From: Mermis nigrescens
Lineage: Eukaryota; Nematoda; Enoplea; Mermithida; Mermithidae
Assembly: GCA_036768485.1 (NCBI GenBank)
Contig: JAVLUZ010000142.1
Span: 5,586,729-5,650,728, forward strand
Length of the DNA: 64,000 nt
Reading direction: 5' to 3'
Positions 1 through 10,870 of the stretch are shown here, piece by piece. The translations under genes were made by a program, and so were the position numbers. The notes beneath the pieces were generated by a model. That model saw nothing but the letters and a program-made list of their open reading frames with translations. It ran no database searches and was not told the DNA's origin. Numbering within the stretch: the first letter of the stretch is position 1; every line of letters begins with the position of its first letter.

Positions 1-745
1 GAGCTAGAAGGCAAAAACTATAACTAAACAATGAATCCGGCGCACAGCGCTAGAAAAAATTGACATGCTCTCTATATCTAACTCTAATTTGAGCAATTTT
101 TAGCGGTTCAGAAGACAAAACTATACGTAAACAATAAATCCGGCGCGAATCGTCGGAAAATTTTGAGTTTACTAGCTAAAAAGTACGCTAAAAACCTGTT
201 TAGGCGCTGTTTCAGACGCGCTTCGCCAATTTTTCATTCTTCCCTTCGGGGGACCCTTGAGAGAAGCAAAAATTTTTCCCCATTTCGGGGGGGGGCAGGC
301 CCCCGCCCCCTGGATGCAGGCCTGTTCCCATGTCATAACTCATATTTGAGCTGTTTTGAGTGAGCTAGAAGGCAAAAACTATAGCTAAACAATGAATCCG
401 GCGCAAAGCGTTAGAAAAAATTGACATACTCTCTATGTCTAACTCAAATTTGAGCGAAATTCAGCGGTTTAGAAGACAAAACCTTGCATAAACAATAAAT
501 CCGGCGCGAAGCGCCGGAAAATTTTGTGTTTTCTAGCTCAAAAGTACGCTAAAAACCTGTTTTGGCGGTGTTTCAGACCAACTTCGCCAATTTTTTCATT
601 TTCCCCTTTGGGGGACCCATGGGAAAAACAAAAATTTTTCCCATTTCGGGGGGGGCAGCCCCCCTCCACCCTAGATACGGGCCTGCATGCAATTTCGACT
701 ATTTACGTTTTTCCGCATTTTGTCCAATAACGAAAAAAGCTTGAC
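1..745 (+). repeat. Tandem dimer of a ~361-bp dispersed repeat
   Basis: Two head-to-tail copies start at 1 and 362 with the same words (GAGCTAGAAGGCAAAAACTA, then AATGAATCCGGCGC) and end in a GGGG/CCCC-rich segment. Related copies lie at about 2885-3185 (minus) and 43905-44291. Each unit carries the GGCGCGAAGCGCCGG palindrome. Short ORFs in it are not conserved as protein. The family could not be assigned. Confidence 0.75.
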
Positions 746-1150
746 GAGGAGGACACCAAACTAGGTTTTTGTCCGAACAATTAATCTATTTTGAGATCAC
801 TATCTATTTTTTGAACCTACGCAATGTGTTAATCACAGGATAAATCTTCTTTTTATTGCTAAGATAGTATAATTAAGCTAGCTTTAATTCTGACTAGACT
901 TTAGTCGATTTATCCAAACACATATCTGCAAACTTTATGCTAAATGCGAACAAACGAACAAATTCTCTAGCGATTTGCATAGGTTGAATCCAAGAGTAGC
1001 CAATAAATAATGAAAATTTAAAACCAAATACCTACATAACTCGGATTCCGAAGTAATAAAGTAATACGTAACGCATTAATGAATTGAATTTCGTCGAAAA
1101 GGGAGAATAATAGCAAACACGTCATCGTGATCATGATAACGACGATCTAT

Positions 1151-1591
1151 CAATGTCTTTTTTCTGTACAAGGTCCGTTTGTACATGTACAAAGATGGTC
1201 CCTAAAAGTCGTTGCACATTTTGTACACACATATTTTTGGGTACTCTAATACGGTACATTAGCGATTTTAGTGTGGTAAAAACAGAGTTGTTCGACCTTT
1301 GGTAGTATATTTTAGCTAATTTTTGAGGGCAAAAATCACTAATAATCGTCTCAAAACGGCGCGAAGCGAAAAAATTTGACATGCTTCCTTTCAAAATGCA
1401 CTTCCTGACATTACAAAGATATATAGAACACACAATTACAGATTTCGGCGCGAAGTGCCGAAAATTTTGCGAATTTCAAACCTTTTTTGCAGTTTTTGTC
1501 TTCCCGAAAATCTTTGTACATGTACAAAGACGGTCCCCAAAAGCGTTTTTACATCGGGAAACATCTTTGCCGAATACAAAAAAAAACCGTG
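1151..1591 (+). mobile_element. hAT-type MITE, GTACATGTAC family
   Basis: A 441-bp non-autonomous element begins CAATGTCTTTTTTCTGTACA and ends with T-run complement plus CCGTG. The flanking 8 bases are CGATCTAT (1143-1150) and CGGTCTAT (1592-1599), a 7/8 match as expected of an 8-bp hAT duplication. Near both ends it carries the palindrome CTTTGTACATGTACAAAG or a variant. It has no coding capacity. Confidence 0.8.
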
Positions 1592-1659
1592 CGGTCTATG
1601 CAAATCGTAAGCGTATGATTGAGAAAGGCTTTCTAACAAACATGCACACGAGGGACGCA

Positions 1660-1920
1660 CACGTGGGCGTGGAAGGGGGAGGTTGGGGGTATTCACCCCT
1701 TCCCAGAAGGCCGAATACCCCCACCCACAAAAAACCGAAATACCCCCTCCCAGTTTCAATTTTTGAAATTTGTTTTCATGATTTTTCAATGCCAACGGAT
1801 AGTGTTCGATGAGAAACGTTTAAATATTGCGTTTTTTCGCCATACCACCATTTTTAACGCCATTTTTTGACCTTTAAAAATTCTTGCCTCCCCCAGAACT
1901 TAGGTGCTGCCCACCGATGA
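1660..1920 (-). mobile_element. Mutator-type MITE, GTGGGC-ended family
   Basis: This is a minus-oriented copy of the ~250-bp family typified by 41839-42080: end ACGTGGGCGTGG, a CCCCCAGAA block, the conserved core GAGAAACGTTTAAA/CACCATTTTT and the other end GTGCTGCCCACC. No convincing TSD was found for this copy, so the limits are approximate. Confidence 0.65.
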
Positions 1921-2133
1921 TGGGGACCCCCAACCAAAAACGGTCGCCTCCCTGATACCCCAAATAATAAATTCACCCGCTTCTCTTTGGAAAAAACTTG
2001 TGTTTCATTGCCATTTTTAGGTGTTTTTTCCGCTATTTCAAGCCAAAAATTAATGGTCATTTACCATACCACTCCCCTCTTGAAAAAGTCAGAAAACTCC
2101 GTTCTGAAATTTCGAGCTATTACACGTCTGCTT

Positions 2134-2594
2134 CAGTGTTTTTTGTTGTTGTACAAGGTCCGTTTGTACATGTACAAAGATGGTCGCCAAAAGTCTTTGT
2201 ATGTACATTTTGTACATGCAAATTTTTGTGTACTATAATAATATGGTAGAGTAGCGATTTTAGTGTGGTGGTAAAATGGGTTTTTTTGACCTTTGACAGT
2301 GTATTTTAGTAAATTTCTGGGTTTCTGTCGCCAAAAATTACTAAAAATTGTCTCAAAAAGGCGCGAAGCGCCGAAAAATTTGACATTTTCCCATTCTAAA
2401 TGCAAAATCTGCCATTTTAAAGATATATTGGACAAACAATTACTCATTTCGACGCGAAGCGCCGAAAATTTTTGGGAATTTCACACATTTTTAAAATTTT
2501 TGTCTTTCCAAAACTCTTTGTACATGTACAAAGACGGTCCTGAAAAGTCTTCGTACATCGGGAAAAATCTTTGCCGAATACAAAAAAAACCGTG
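2134..2594 (+). mobile_element. hAT-type MITE with perfect 8-bp TSD
   Basis: A 461-bp member of the GTACATGTAC family starts CAGTGTTTTTTGTTGTTGTA and ends AAACCGTG. It is bounded by an exact 8-bp duplication, GTCTGCTT, at 2126-2133 and 2595-2602. It lies about 30 bp beyond the stop codon of the minus-strand YccV-like gene, so it is probably in that gene's 3' UTR and could supply or alter its transcript end. Confidence 0.88.
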
Positions 2595-2632
2595 GTCTGC
2601 TTCCCAGCGAAAAGCGAATATTGTCGGGTGAA

Positions 2633-2860
2633 CTAAAACCACGTATACTGCTGGTCATTTGGATAAACTTCTCTCAACCAAGGTCTCATTACGTAAAGTT
2701 CGCCGTCGAAATATTCGAAATAGTTATCCAACAGAGCGTGCACGATTTGAGTGTTCTTTAGAACTTCAATGTTTTCCTGCACGACGTAACCAACTTGAGG
2801 TACTGTAGACATAGTATGCGTATCCAGTAACACTGCGTAGTTTGGGTCTTCGTTCCATTG
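2633..2860 (-). CDS. YccV/HspQ-like domain protein, last exon
   Basis: This is the terminal exon of a minus-strand host gene. On the minus strand a good acceptor (CTGTATTTACAG) precedes codon CAA at 2860, and the frame runs 75 codons to TAG at 2635-2633. The peptide contains PNYAVLLDTHTM, VQENIEV, a D/N-YFEYFDGELY segment and RPWLREVYP. This order matches the second half of YccV-like (hemimethylated-DNA-binding, HspQ) domains, where the N/F-Y-x-VLV core is followed by a 'V-x-ENIE' strand and a terminal 'YF..F.G..Y.p...lr..YP' segment. It begins in phase 0, matching the phase-0 donor at 4267. In bacteria the fold occurs in HspQ; in animals it is known from FBXO21 and small membrane-anchored proteins. 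The substrate of this animal protein is not known to me. Confidence 0.82.
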   Translation of the reverse strand, partial: QWNEDPNYAVLLDTHTMSTVPQVGYVVQENIEVLKNTQIVHALLDNYFEYFDGELYVMRPWLREVYPNDQQYTWF

Positions 2861-2884
2861 CTGTAAATACAGATAACACATAGA

Positions 2885-3185
2885 GCGCTGTTATATAAGC
2901 AAACACAACCCCATATCCATGAGGGGACAAGAGGGGGAGTTGCCCACCCCCCCGAAACCAATTTTTTTGTTTCTCACAAGGGTCCCAAAGTAAGAAATGA
3001 AAAATTCTCGAAGTGCATTTGAAAGGTAGCCAAAACAGCTTTTTGTGTACTTTTGAACTTGTAAACGCAACATTTTCCGGCGCCTCGCGCCGGATGTTTT
3101 CTTTCAATATAGATTTTGTCTTTTGAACCGTTCGAATTTGAGTATGACATGGAGAAAATGCCAAATATTTCAGGCGCTTCACGCC
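2885..3185 (-). repeat. Minus-strand copy of the 361-bp dispersed repeat
   Basis: The segment with GGGACAAGAGGGGGAG, TTTCTCACAAGGGTCCC and CCGGCGCCTCGCGCCGG is a reverse-complement, diverged copy of the unit at 362-745. It lies inside the last intron of the YccV-like gene. Confidence 0.6.
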
Positions 3186-3189
3186 GAAT

Positions 3190-4267
3190 CACTAATTTTC
3201 TAGTTATTTTTCTGTGCAGAGCACAAACATTGAGTACAAATACGAAAAACAAATCGTTTATGGACTTGGCGATGAGAAATCAGTTGCGTAGATAGTTTAA
3301 GAGATAGATTTTTCTGTGTATAACTAATAAAGTAAGGAATGTTTAATTCTTTTAGAAATTTTTCTTCATTATTGTGTAGGGCTCGTTAAAAAGTGTTCCA
3401 AAATGCCCTTATTTTTGACTATTGTCTAATGGTCCTCGAGATGACTGACTTTCAAATCTTTTCGTTCCCCCCAAAACAAAATCCTGGCCACGGGCCTGAA
3501 TTTAATTGATCTTTTAAGGGTATCACACCCCAGAAAAGTTTTCACCCTCCCCGGAATTGCGATAGGCTTCTCTAATTAAACAAACGAGAACGTCGTCAAA
3601 AAGAAAATATCTTTAAAAAGTTGAACGTCTATACATATGTTTGTGTTGTTCATATTGCGATTATTGAAAATTTATCATCAAAATTCGTATTGACCATAGA
3701 AAAATATCTCAATTTTTCAATGCTCCAAGATACTTTTTCGAATCGCTAAGCAACGTTTTTAAACCCCAGTCATTGACCACTGTGTAACAAGATTACGTAA
3801 GATTTTTTAAGATTTCTAATACATACATAACTTGAATATTTCTGAAAAGTACAGACTTCAGGGTAATTGGGCAAATAATTAGATTCATGCATAAATAACT
3901 GGATACGTGCTTGCGTACTTAATGTCGAAATTTCTAAGATTTCGCATCGATTAATTTCTTGTAGTGCTTTTTTCGAAACTTGTAAACAGAGTTCAAAACA
4001 ATGAAAATGTCAAGAATATTTATCTAAATATGGAGCCAGAAATTCATGCAACGTATATAAATGACAAATTCATTACACCTTAGAAACACATCTGTAGAGA
4101 GAGAAGCCTAAAAATGTCATCTGCCTAAATCAAGCTTTAAACTTCAGACTTCAGAAGTCTGCGACCCCCCAAAAAGCCTGAGAAAATCATTTTTTAACAG
4201 GATTTTCCGAGAAAATGTGAATTTCAATTTTTACTTATGCAGGCTAAGGAACGAAATTAATGTTTAC
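3190..4267. other. Intron sequence, no feature recognised
   Basis: This is the remainder of the last intron of the YccV-like gene. It is AT-rich, with no long ORF and no recognisable member of the dispersed families described elsewhere in the window. Confidence 0.5.
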
Positions 4268-4431
4268 TGTTTTATTTTCTGGCCTATTTATCCGCAACCA
4301 ATCGACTGGAGCCTTCACTTTATCATCCCAACCAATAATAACGCCCTTGAACCCTCTTCTCTTATGCCGAATCACTTGGCCAACTCTGTACAACACAGTG
4401 GGCGGTCTAATAAAGCGTGGTTTGAGAGAAA
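4268..4431 (-). CDS. YccV/HspQ-like domain protein, penultimate exon
   Basis: On the minus strand, acceptor TATATTTTTTCAG (4444-4432) precedes two bases completing a split codon, then SLKPRFIRPPTVLYRVGQV, IRHKRRGFKGVIIGWDD and KVKAPVDWLRIN. The exon ends at ACA|GTAAAC (4268/4267). RVGQVIRHKRRGFKGVIIGWD is the signature of the YccV-like fold (consensus f.vGqvv.Hk.ygy.GvI.GwD). The entry phase (two bases) fits the phase-1 exit of the 6220-6429 exon, and the phase-0 exit fits the exon at 2860. The three exons therefore form one gene, separated by repeat-filled introns of about 1.4 and 1.8 kb. Confidence 0.88.
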
Positions 4432-4489
4432 CTGAAAAAATATAAACACGGATTTCACTCACTGACTTTAAGCCGATATCGAACTCCTT

Positions 4490-4760
4490 TGATGCTGTAG
4501 GGGCGGCAACAGAATTCCAGGGGTGCAATATTTTTCAAAGGTCAAAATAGCCTTGAAAATGGTGATATGGCGAAAAAACACCATTTTTCAACGTTTCTCA
4601 TCGAGCACTATCCATTGGCATCGAAAATTTGCGAGGAAAAAAAACAAAAAAAATTCAAAAAATTGAATTCTAGGGAGTATTTCGGTTTATGGAGGGTATT
4701 TTGGTTTCTCGGGGGGGGTGTGCATTGCATACCCCTCAAACCCCCACGCCCAAGTGTAAT
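4490..4760 (+). mobile_element. Mutator-type MITE copy, GTGGGC-ended family
   Basis: The conserved core (ATGGCGAAAAAACACC, CGTTTCTCATCGAGCACT, ATCCATTGGCATCGA) and the CCCCCACGCCC end identify the family. The left end is diverged and no duplication was found. The copy lies in an intron of the YccV-like gene. Confidence 0.7.
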
Positions 4761-5672
4761 GTATGTACATGTAGAGGGAGAATAGGGAGATCCCCTCCCA
4801 AAGTCAGTCATCCCCAATCCCAAAAGACTAGTATTTCAACCCCATCCCCAAAGACTAAGATTTTAACACCTTCCCATTTTAAGATAATTTTCTGCCATTT
4901 TAGCCAATAATTGAAGGTCAATTCCCGCTAACAATGACCGACTACCCCCATCCCCGATTTTCAGCTGCTGCATGTCTGGATGCCTCTATATTATAAAATT
5001 TACATGCACTGAAATTAAATTGTGTGCAAGGAGTTTAGAAATTCTCATTCTAAAGCAACGGCCGTCTAACCTTTTTCCTACTTTTAAAGTGGTATTATTG
5101 CGATTCTTCATAAAACCTCGTATACTCGCCCTCACGCAGAAGTACGATTAATACAAAAAAATCCTGGCGACTAGAATTGTATGTTAATGTTGAAAGATCA
5201 CAGCATACAAAGTCTTCTTAGGTGTGATGATGGAGAAAAACGAAGAATACGTTTAAAAAGCTACATTTTCGTAGAATATCGTGAAGTTATTCAATTTCAC
5301 GCTGTTTTCTACACAAAAGTCAGAAATTCACAATCAAAACACGTGTATCTATGACGCCCACTGCGGCTGGAATTATTGGAAGATGCCCTTGTCTTATCGA
5401 ATTATCCTTTAAATTTGCTTCATATCCATATAATATCTGCTTTCTTTTTATTTCCAGAGGATGAGAGTAGAAACAATGACGGAAAAAACTGATTTTTTCA
5501 AATTATTAAATTAAGTACGCTTAAAGCATTATTGAGCGTATCATAATATACACTTTACACAAAAAAATTGCAAACATCTCGTTGCATCCCACAAGCAGTA
5601 GTAAAACACTGGAATACAGAGCTAGAACTATTCAGTCTGAATTAGCAACAAAAACTAAAAAATGAATATTCA
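4761..5672. other. Intron sequence with no recognised gene
   Basis: The only notable point is a plus-strand acceptor-like TTTTTATTTCCAG at about 5446-5458 followed by a short open frame. I do not consider it an exon because nothing joins to it. Confidence 0.4.
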
Positions 5673-6083
5673 CACGAAGGTTCTTATGTACTCGGCAGAG
5701 GTTTTTCCCGATGTACAAAGACTTTTCGAGACCGTCTTTGTACATGTACAAAGATTCTTGGAAGACAAAAATTGCACGCGCCGAAAATGAGTAACTGTGT
5801 GTTCTATATATCTTTATAATGGCAGAAATTGAATTTTAAAAGGAAAAATATCAACGGCGCTTCGCGCCGTTTTAAGACTATTCTTAGTGATTTATGCCCT
5901 TAGAGACCCAGAAATTAGCTAAAATACACTACCAAAAGTCGAACAACTATTTTTATCACACTAAAATCGCTACTTTATTATATTATAGAACCCAAAAATT
6001 TGTGTGTACAAAATGTAAAAAGACTTTTAGGGACCATCTTTGTACATGTATATACAAACGGACCTTGTACAAAAAAAACACTG
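5673..6083 (-). mobile_element. hAT-type MITE, GTACATGTAC family (minus)
   Basis: This reverse-oriented copy has TTTTTCCCGATGTACAAAGA and GTACATGTACAAAGATTCTT near its left end and AAAAAAAACACTG at its right end. Flanks ATTCACAC and ATTCGCAC (6084-6091) agree at 7 of 8 bases, although the left junction is uncertain by a few bases. Confidence 0.72.
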
Positions 6084-6219
6084 ATTCGCACTCTAAATAC
6101 ACAAGCTTGAAAACAGCATGAATTGTTTTGAGGATTTGAATTTAATGCTTATTTAAACGCGAATCATGGACAATTGCAAAAGCTAATTTCATCAGCCAAT
6201 ACAAATCAGAATGACGTAC

Positions 6220-6429
6220 GTCCGAAATTTTCTTCTCTAGTCGATCTGTCAAAAGTAACCTTTTCTTTTAACTCTCTGTCATCTTCCGTAACTTGTTCAG
6301 AGAACTGTTCCAATTTAACAACAAATAGCTTTTCTGCACACCAATGAAGCCACGAAGTTATGTTGAAAACACTACGTCCCAGCGTCTTTATACGCGAAAA
6401 CACCCTTAAAATTTCAAAAACTCGATGTA
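6220..6429 (-). CDS. YccV-like protein, upstream (juxtamembrane) exon
   Basis: On the minus strand, acceptor CTCTGATTTCAG is followed by two bases and then HRVFEILRVFSRIKTLGRS, a tryptophan-rich helix (NITSWLHWCAEKLF) and an acidic/basic stretch ending EENFG. The exon leaves in phase 1 at GGAC|GTACGT (6220/6219). This exactly suits the two-base entry of the 4268-4431 exon, which is the main support for linkage. The residues look like an amphipathic linker between a membrane anchor and the YccV domain. I recognise no named domain here. Confidence 0.65.
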
Positions 6430-7309
6430 CTGAAATCAGAGGATAAAATTACACATTATGTTAGCAGATTCCTTGCTGATTAAATGATAATCAGATCTTT
6501 CGTACGCCACACATTGAGCTCAGGAATGATCTCCTGCTTAAGATTCTTTATATGCATTGTTCTGTAATATAGCCGACTAAATAAAATCAAAAATGCGTAG
6601 AAAACGTGGATGCGCAAAACCACCCTTTCCAAAATTCATCCATACCAAATCAGTCTCACATATAGTCTATTTTTCCTTTGTACGTTACATTAAGGACCAA
6701 ATATTTCATTTCGCTGAAATAGACTACAGTAGGACTCTCACTAAAACGTCTAAATTTACTTGGAGATAGTTTCTATCTTCAGAAGCATTAATCTAAAAGC
6801 TATATCATTTAGTTTATACGATATAGATTTATTCCATAGTGAAAGAGCATAATCAGCATCACATGATCACCATATATGTTAGTAAGTTAAGTGTATAGAA
6901 ACGTTTTAAAAACTATGACGTGCAAAAGCCGAAACTTGATAATACAAAATAAGCGGTTCACTTTAGCACAGAAGCTGAGAATACATAAGAGTAGCAATTA
7001 CTCAAGATAGAGAGAGAGAAACCATACATGATCATGGGAAAAGATGCTTTCTTCAGCCCCCAGGCTTTCACCCCTGCTGCATAATTTTAGATTTTTCAAA
7101 ACAATCGTAAAAAAGGCGTTGTTTTAAGCGTTTTTATCGCCACATGAGTTTTCTAAACCATTTGTCAATAAAGAGACAAAATTCTAGTACTTGAAAACCG
7201 TAAGATATCACAAATTTCAGATTTTAACATTCATGTCTTTTTCATCGTCAGAAACCCAGAAATTGACTAAACAATACTACTAACGGTCGAAAAATATATT
7301 TATACAATA
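6430..7309. other. Intron or intergenic sequence, no feature recognised
   Basis: AT-rich sequence without a credible ORF. It should contain the exon that links the candidate first exon (7845-7984) to the 6220-6429 exon, because their phases (2 out, 2 bases in) cannot join directly. I could not locate that exon. Confidence 0.35.
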
Positions 7310-7440
7310 CAGGACGCGTTGCTGTACCATATAATAGTATATTAAAATTTAAATGTACAAAATGTACAATGGATTTTGGGACCATCTCTGTATGTACATA
7401 TTCAAAGAGACCTTGTACAAAAAACATTGCCCTACGCATC
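7310..7440 (-). mobile_element. Fragment of hAT-type MITE (GTACATGTAC family)
   Basis: The segment ...ATGTACAAAATGTACAATGG...TTGTACAAAAAACATTG matches one half of the family in minus orientation, with a recognisable CATTG terminus. The other terminus is not preserved. Confidence 0.55.
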
Positions 7441-7844
7441 AAAAAATCTTTTAAATGAAAGGCAATGAGCACAAAAATATTAAAAAATTACATGTCCACG
7501 TGAGAAAATTTCCAAATTATTAATTATTCACTATTAGCGACAGTTTAACACTACGTCATATCTAGGTAAGAAATCAGCGAAGATTATTAATTAATTGAAC
7601 TGAACTTTTGAAATAGCGGAGCTTAGCGAGTTGGTGCCATCACAGAGATCTATCGAGTTAAAAAAGCATGAAAACATTTTGAAACATTTTTGAATTTTAA
7701 ATTTCCACAAATTAATCCTGGAATATATATTCAGCAAAGTAACAAGGATTGTACGACTTCTCGGGAACCTGAAAAAGGACCTGTATAAGCAAATCTATCT
7801 ACACCTTGTGTTTAAAACGCATTAAAATCACATTAACAACTTAC

Positions 7845-7984
7845 CTATCTAATTCGTATTGCCTGAAGCTTTCACTTGACTGCCGGGTCAAGAAGTACTG
7901 CAAGGGCAATGCTAGGACTAAAAGCAAAAGTTGTACAATTTGTACAGCACCCAATTGAAAGCCAGGTGCTTCAATCAGCGGCAT
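7845..7984 (-). CDS. Candidate first exon with membrane anchor, YccV-like gene
   Basis: On the minus strand ATG at 7984 opens a frame of 46 codons that runs into a consensus donor, GATAG|GTAAGT (7845/7844). The peptide begins MPLIEAPGFQLGAVQIVQ and continues with a leucine-rich hydrophobic run (about residues 12-31), then TRQSSESFRQYELD, as expected of a signal anchor at the head of a membrane-tethered YccV-like protein. It leaves in phase 2, whereas the next visible exon needs phase 1, so at least one small exon is missing or this exon belongs to another gene. Too short for standard ORF finding; called from the start, hydrophobicity and donor. Confidence 0.45.
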
Positions 7985-8554
7985 CGCTAATAAAACTTGC
8001 TAATAAGCTATACAAATTACATCAATTTCAATTGCAATCGTCTCATTGCTAATCAATCCAAGGTTTACCATGCGTTGAAATTAGAGTCAACGTTTTTCTA
8101 GAGTGCTGATTGCATAAATCTATGATTAAAAAAAACGACTACTGAGTATCTAAATATAATCATGCGGTTAAGTACATACTGCGTACATAATACCAAGATA
8201 AGGTCATTGATATTTTTAAAAATTTTAAGATAAATTCTTAACAACTTAATGCAATAATACAGAAAATTCTTATGTTAGCATTCAGCGTGGACGCCGAAAA
8301 TGTTAGGTAGGACCTTAGATAAGAGATAATGCAAGATATACCCTCTCTATTGGAGCTGGGAGTATCCAGGGTGGCGCGCTCAAGCGCTCCCATTTGGTTT
8401 TAAGAATGAAAAATTTTGCAAAATAAGCACTTAATTCTTGCATTGCTACGTAAAAATTTTCACAAAGTCGCCCGAATCTTGGTTATGAATTCAGCCGATA
8501 AATACTTACATTAAATATATTGGCGCGTAGTGCGGACATTTTTTATGCTTCCAT

Positions 8555-9905
8555 TAGTGATCGACAGAGGTCCCGGCCCCGGCTAACCCGGCCATTTTTC
8601 AGCATCTTCGGTCCTCGGCCAGGGTAAGGTCAAAAATAGCTGGGGCCGGAGAAAAATTTAGTGTAATTCGTATTTTGTACAGGATGTGATACTGCCAGTT
8701 ATTTATCAATGGGCAAGTAATAATTTTGAGAACTGTACTGATTCGACCATATGTATACATCATCCTTGTTATATCTTTGCTACTATGTATAAATGAGCTT
8801 TCACTGGATAAATGTTCAGGAAAATCTGCATGTTTTCGATTCCTTCACTTAACTTATTAAACCAAACGCCACTTCTATCTCATTTATTTGTAGCTAGTGG
8901 CTAAAAGATTTAGAGTTGACAAATACGTTTTATTTCTAGTTGGAAATTGTACGTTTTCAAAAAGACAATTTTTACAAAAAAACACTTACATTTAATTGAA
9001 TGGGAACCGCCTGCTATTAAAACGCGTTTCTTGTGTAATAGCTATTAGGACGGAAGTTAATTGTAATCAAATGTAAACTACGCTGCATAATTGCGTTCGA
9101 TCCGATAAACTATATATGCTTGTCTCAATGTCTCATTACATCCAATACCTGTTCCGCCCGATCGAGCTTCATCTCTGTGATTCCACTATAATGCGTTTCT
9201 TGCGTAATATTTATTGCAGCAGAACTGAATAATAGGCGGAAGTAAACTACACTGCAGTATTGCGACCGATACGATAAGCTACGTATTTCTAATTTATTAC
9301 GTCCAATACCTATTCCGTCCAATCGCTACATCTTTGTGATCCACTACTTCTGTTTCTGGTTTTGTTAGTAAGGATTATTACTTATATTTTTCATATTTTT
9401 CATCGGAGCTTTCTCTTTTATTTTCAGAGTCTTTGCTTCTTATCTTAACTTGCTTGGAAAATTTATGCTGTTAGGACGTTGACTGTGCGCCATCATTTCC
9501 ACTCGCTCCCAGATATACACAGCGAAAAATTTCTGGGGAGATAGAGGGGGTGCAATCCAAATAAATTTTTAATGCGGCGCCAGCAGCAGCAGTAAAGATT
9601 CAAACGATATCGAGTGTGCTAATAGCAGCGACATAGAATTTGTTGATGATTCAGACAATGAAACACTGGACTAAATCTGTTTCTTGTGACATAAATAGTA
9701 ATGAAACTTGATTTGAAAAGGCGCGCCTAACTTTGCACTTGCCATTTACTACTGAATGGAGCAGTCGCTCATTATTTATCTTCCTATGTCCACCCCAAGT
9801 ATGTGTCATCCAATAATATTTTCCTTGTCTGACCCCGGTCGGGGCCGGGAATTTTTTCAGCCCCGGTACCGCCCCGGCCGAAAAAGTCGCCCCGATCGAT
9901 CACTA
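8555..9905 (+). mobile_element. hAT-like element, TAGTGATCGA ends, 8-bp TSD
   Basis: Ends TAGTGATCGACAGAGG and (reverse complement) TAGTGATCGATCGGGG are inverted. The flanks are a perfect 8-bp duplication, GCTTCCAT, at 8547-8554 and 9906-9913. Both ends carry CCCGG/GGCC-rich subterminal sequence (8570-8655 and 9830-9895). At 1351 bp with no frame above 65 codons it is non-autonomous. Confidence 0.85.
9018..9345 (+). repeat. Diverged tandem duplication inside the hAT-like element
   Basis: Two units share GCGTTTCTTG(T/C)GTAATA, a GGCGGAAGT/GACGGAAGT word, TTGCG..CGAT(C/A)CGATAA and TCCAATACCT(G/A)TTCCG. The spacing is about 180 bp. Confidence 0.6.
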
Positions 9906-9913
9906 GCTTCCAT

Positions 9914-10579
9914 GCCGGAAAGACTGAAAGAGCGCGTTAAAGACGAGCTGTGAATCCTATGTAGACTGTAGACATATATACTAAGCAGCTCTTAAAAAAT
10001 ACAATCTGCAACAAGCGCATGCAACAAGCGCATGAATTCCCTGCATGATTTCAAACTTCCATTGCCCAAAAATCTTCAAAAATAGATACCATCCTATGAT
10101 CTTGAGTTTTTTATGCTCTTTGTTGGCATAGAATCAAAATAATTGGAATTATCATCGCGAAACAGCGTAATGCAACCGCATAGGTAGCTCCATTCCTGAA
10201 AATTCTAAAATTTCAACAGGGGGAATTCCCTCTCCTCCACTAACGACACCACTGACCTCTTACTATCTTTGATACAAATTTAGACTTTCTGGAAGCGAGT
10301 AATGCCAAAAGCCAGGGGAAAATTTAGAAAACAAAACTTGATTTTGTTTCGGGAGGAGGAGGACGACCAAAATTTTCTTAAAACATGAGGGGTACCAAAA
10401 AATGAATTTTTATTTGCACCAGCGAGATCCGGGGCGGGGCCCCGAAAAATTTTGTTGAAAAAGCACTTCAATTTTGAATCGTGACGTTAGAGTTTTTACA
10501 AAATTAACCAATCACAGTTCTGAATTCACCCTAAAAATGGTCAAAGTCCATCAGCAAATCACCGCCAAAAAATAGCTGT
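9914..10579. other. Spacer without recognised gene
   Basis: Contains a short direct repeat GCAACAAGCGCATG near 10008-10033. No family assignment was possible for 10200-10460, which is GGGG/CCCC-interrupted and repeat-like. Confidence 0.4.
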
Positions 10580-10870
10580 AGTTATAGCTTCTTGAAATAA
10601 TCTCAGTTTCTGCATAAATACCTTGAATAACAGAAGACATAGATGCACGCTTTATATTGTAGAAAGACTGAAAATGGAATCTTTAAAGCGCGCGCTTTGG
10701 ACTAAAAATGTTATCAATTATCATTCATTTTTAATTGTGAAATTCGACACGATACGCCGAAAATTTTTTCCGATTTTTGGCTTAAAAAGCAAAGGGGATA
10801 AAGAAAAAATTATTCTCAGATTTTATTTCGGAGGGGCACGTGCCGTGCCCCTGCCCTGAAGACAGGCCAG
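10580..10870 (+). repeat. Dispersed repeat shared with 34240-34545
   Basis: Both copies share the order CAGAAGACATAGATGCA, AGACT(G)AAAATGGA or AGAAATGGA, TTAATTGTGAAATT, AAAATTTTTT(C/G)CGAT, AAAGCAAA(G/T)GGG, ATTCTCA and a GGACAGGCC/CAGGCC-like end after a CCCC block. The copies are clearly homologous and non-coding. The family is unknown. Confidence 0.65.

Noticed and set aside
5446..5500. Plus-strand terminal exon after TTTATTTCCAG
   Set aside because: Only about ten codons before a stop and no partner exon; likely chance.
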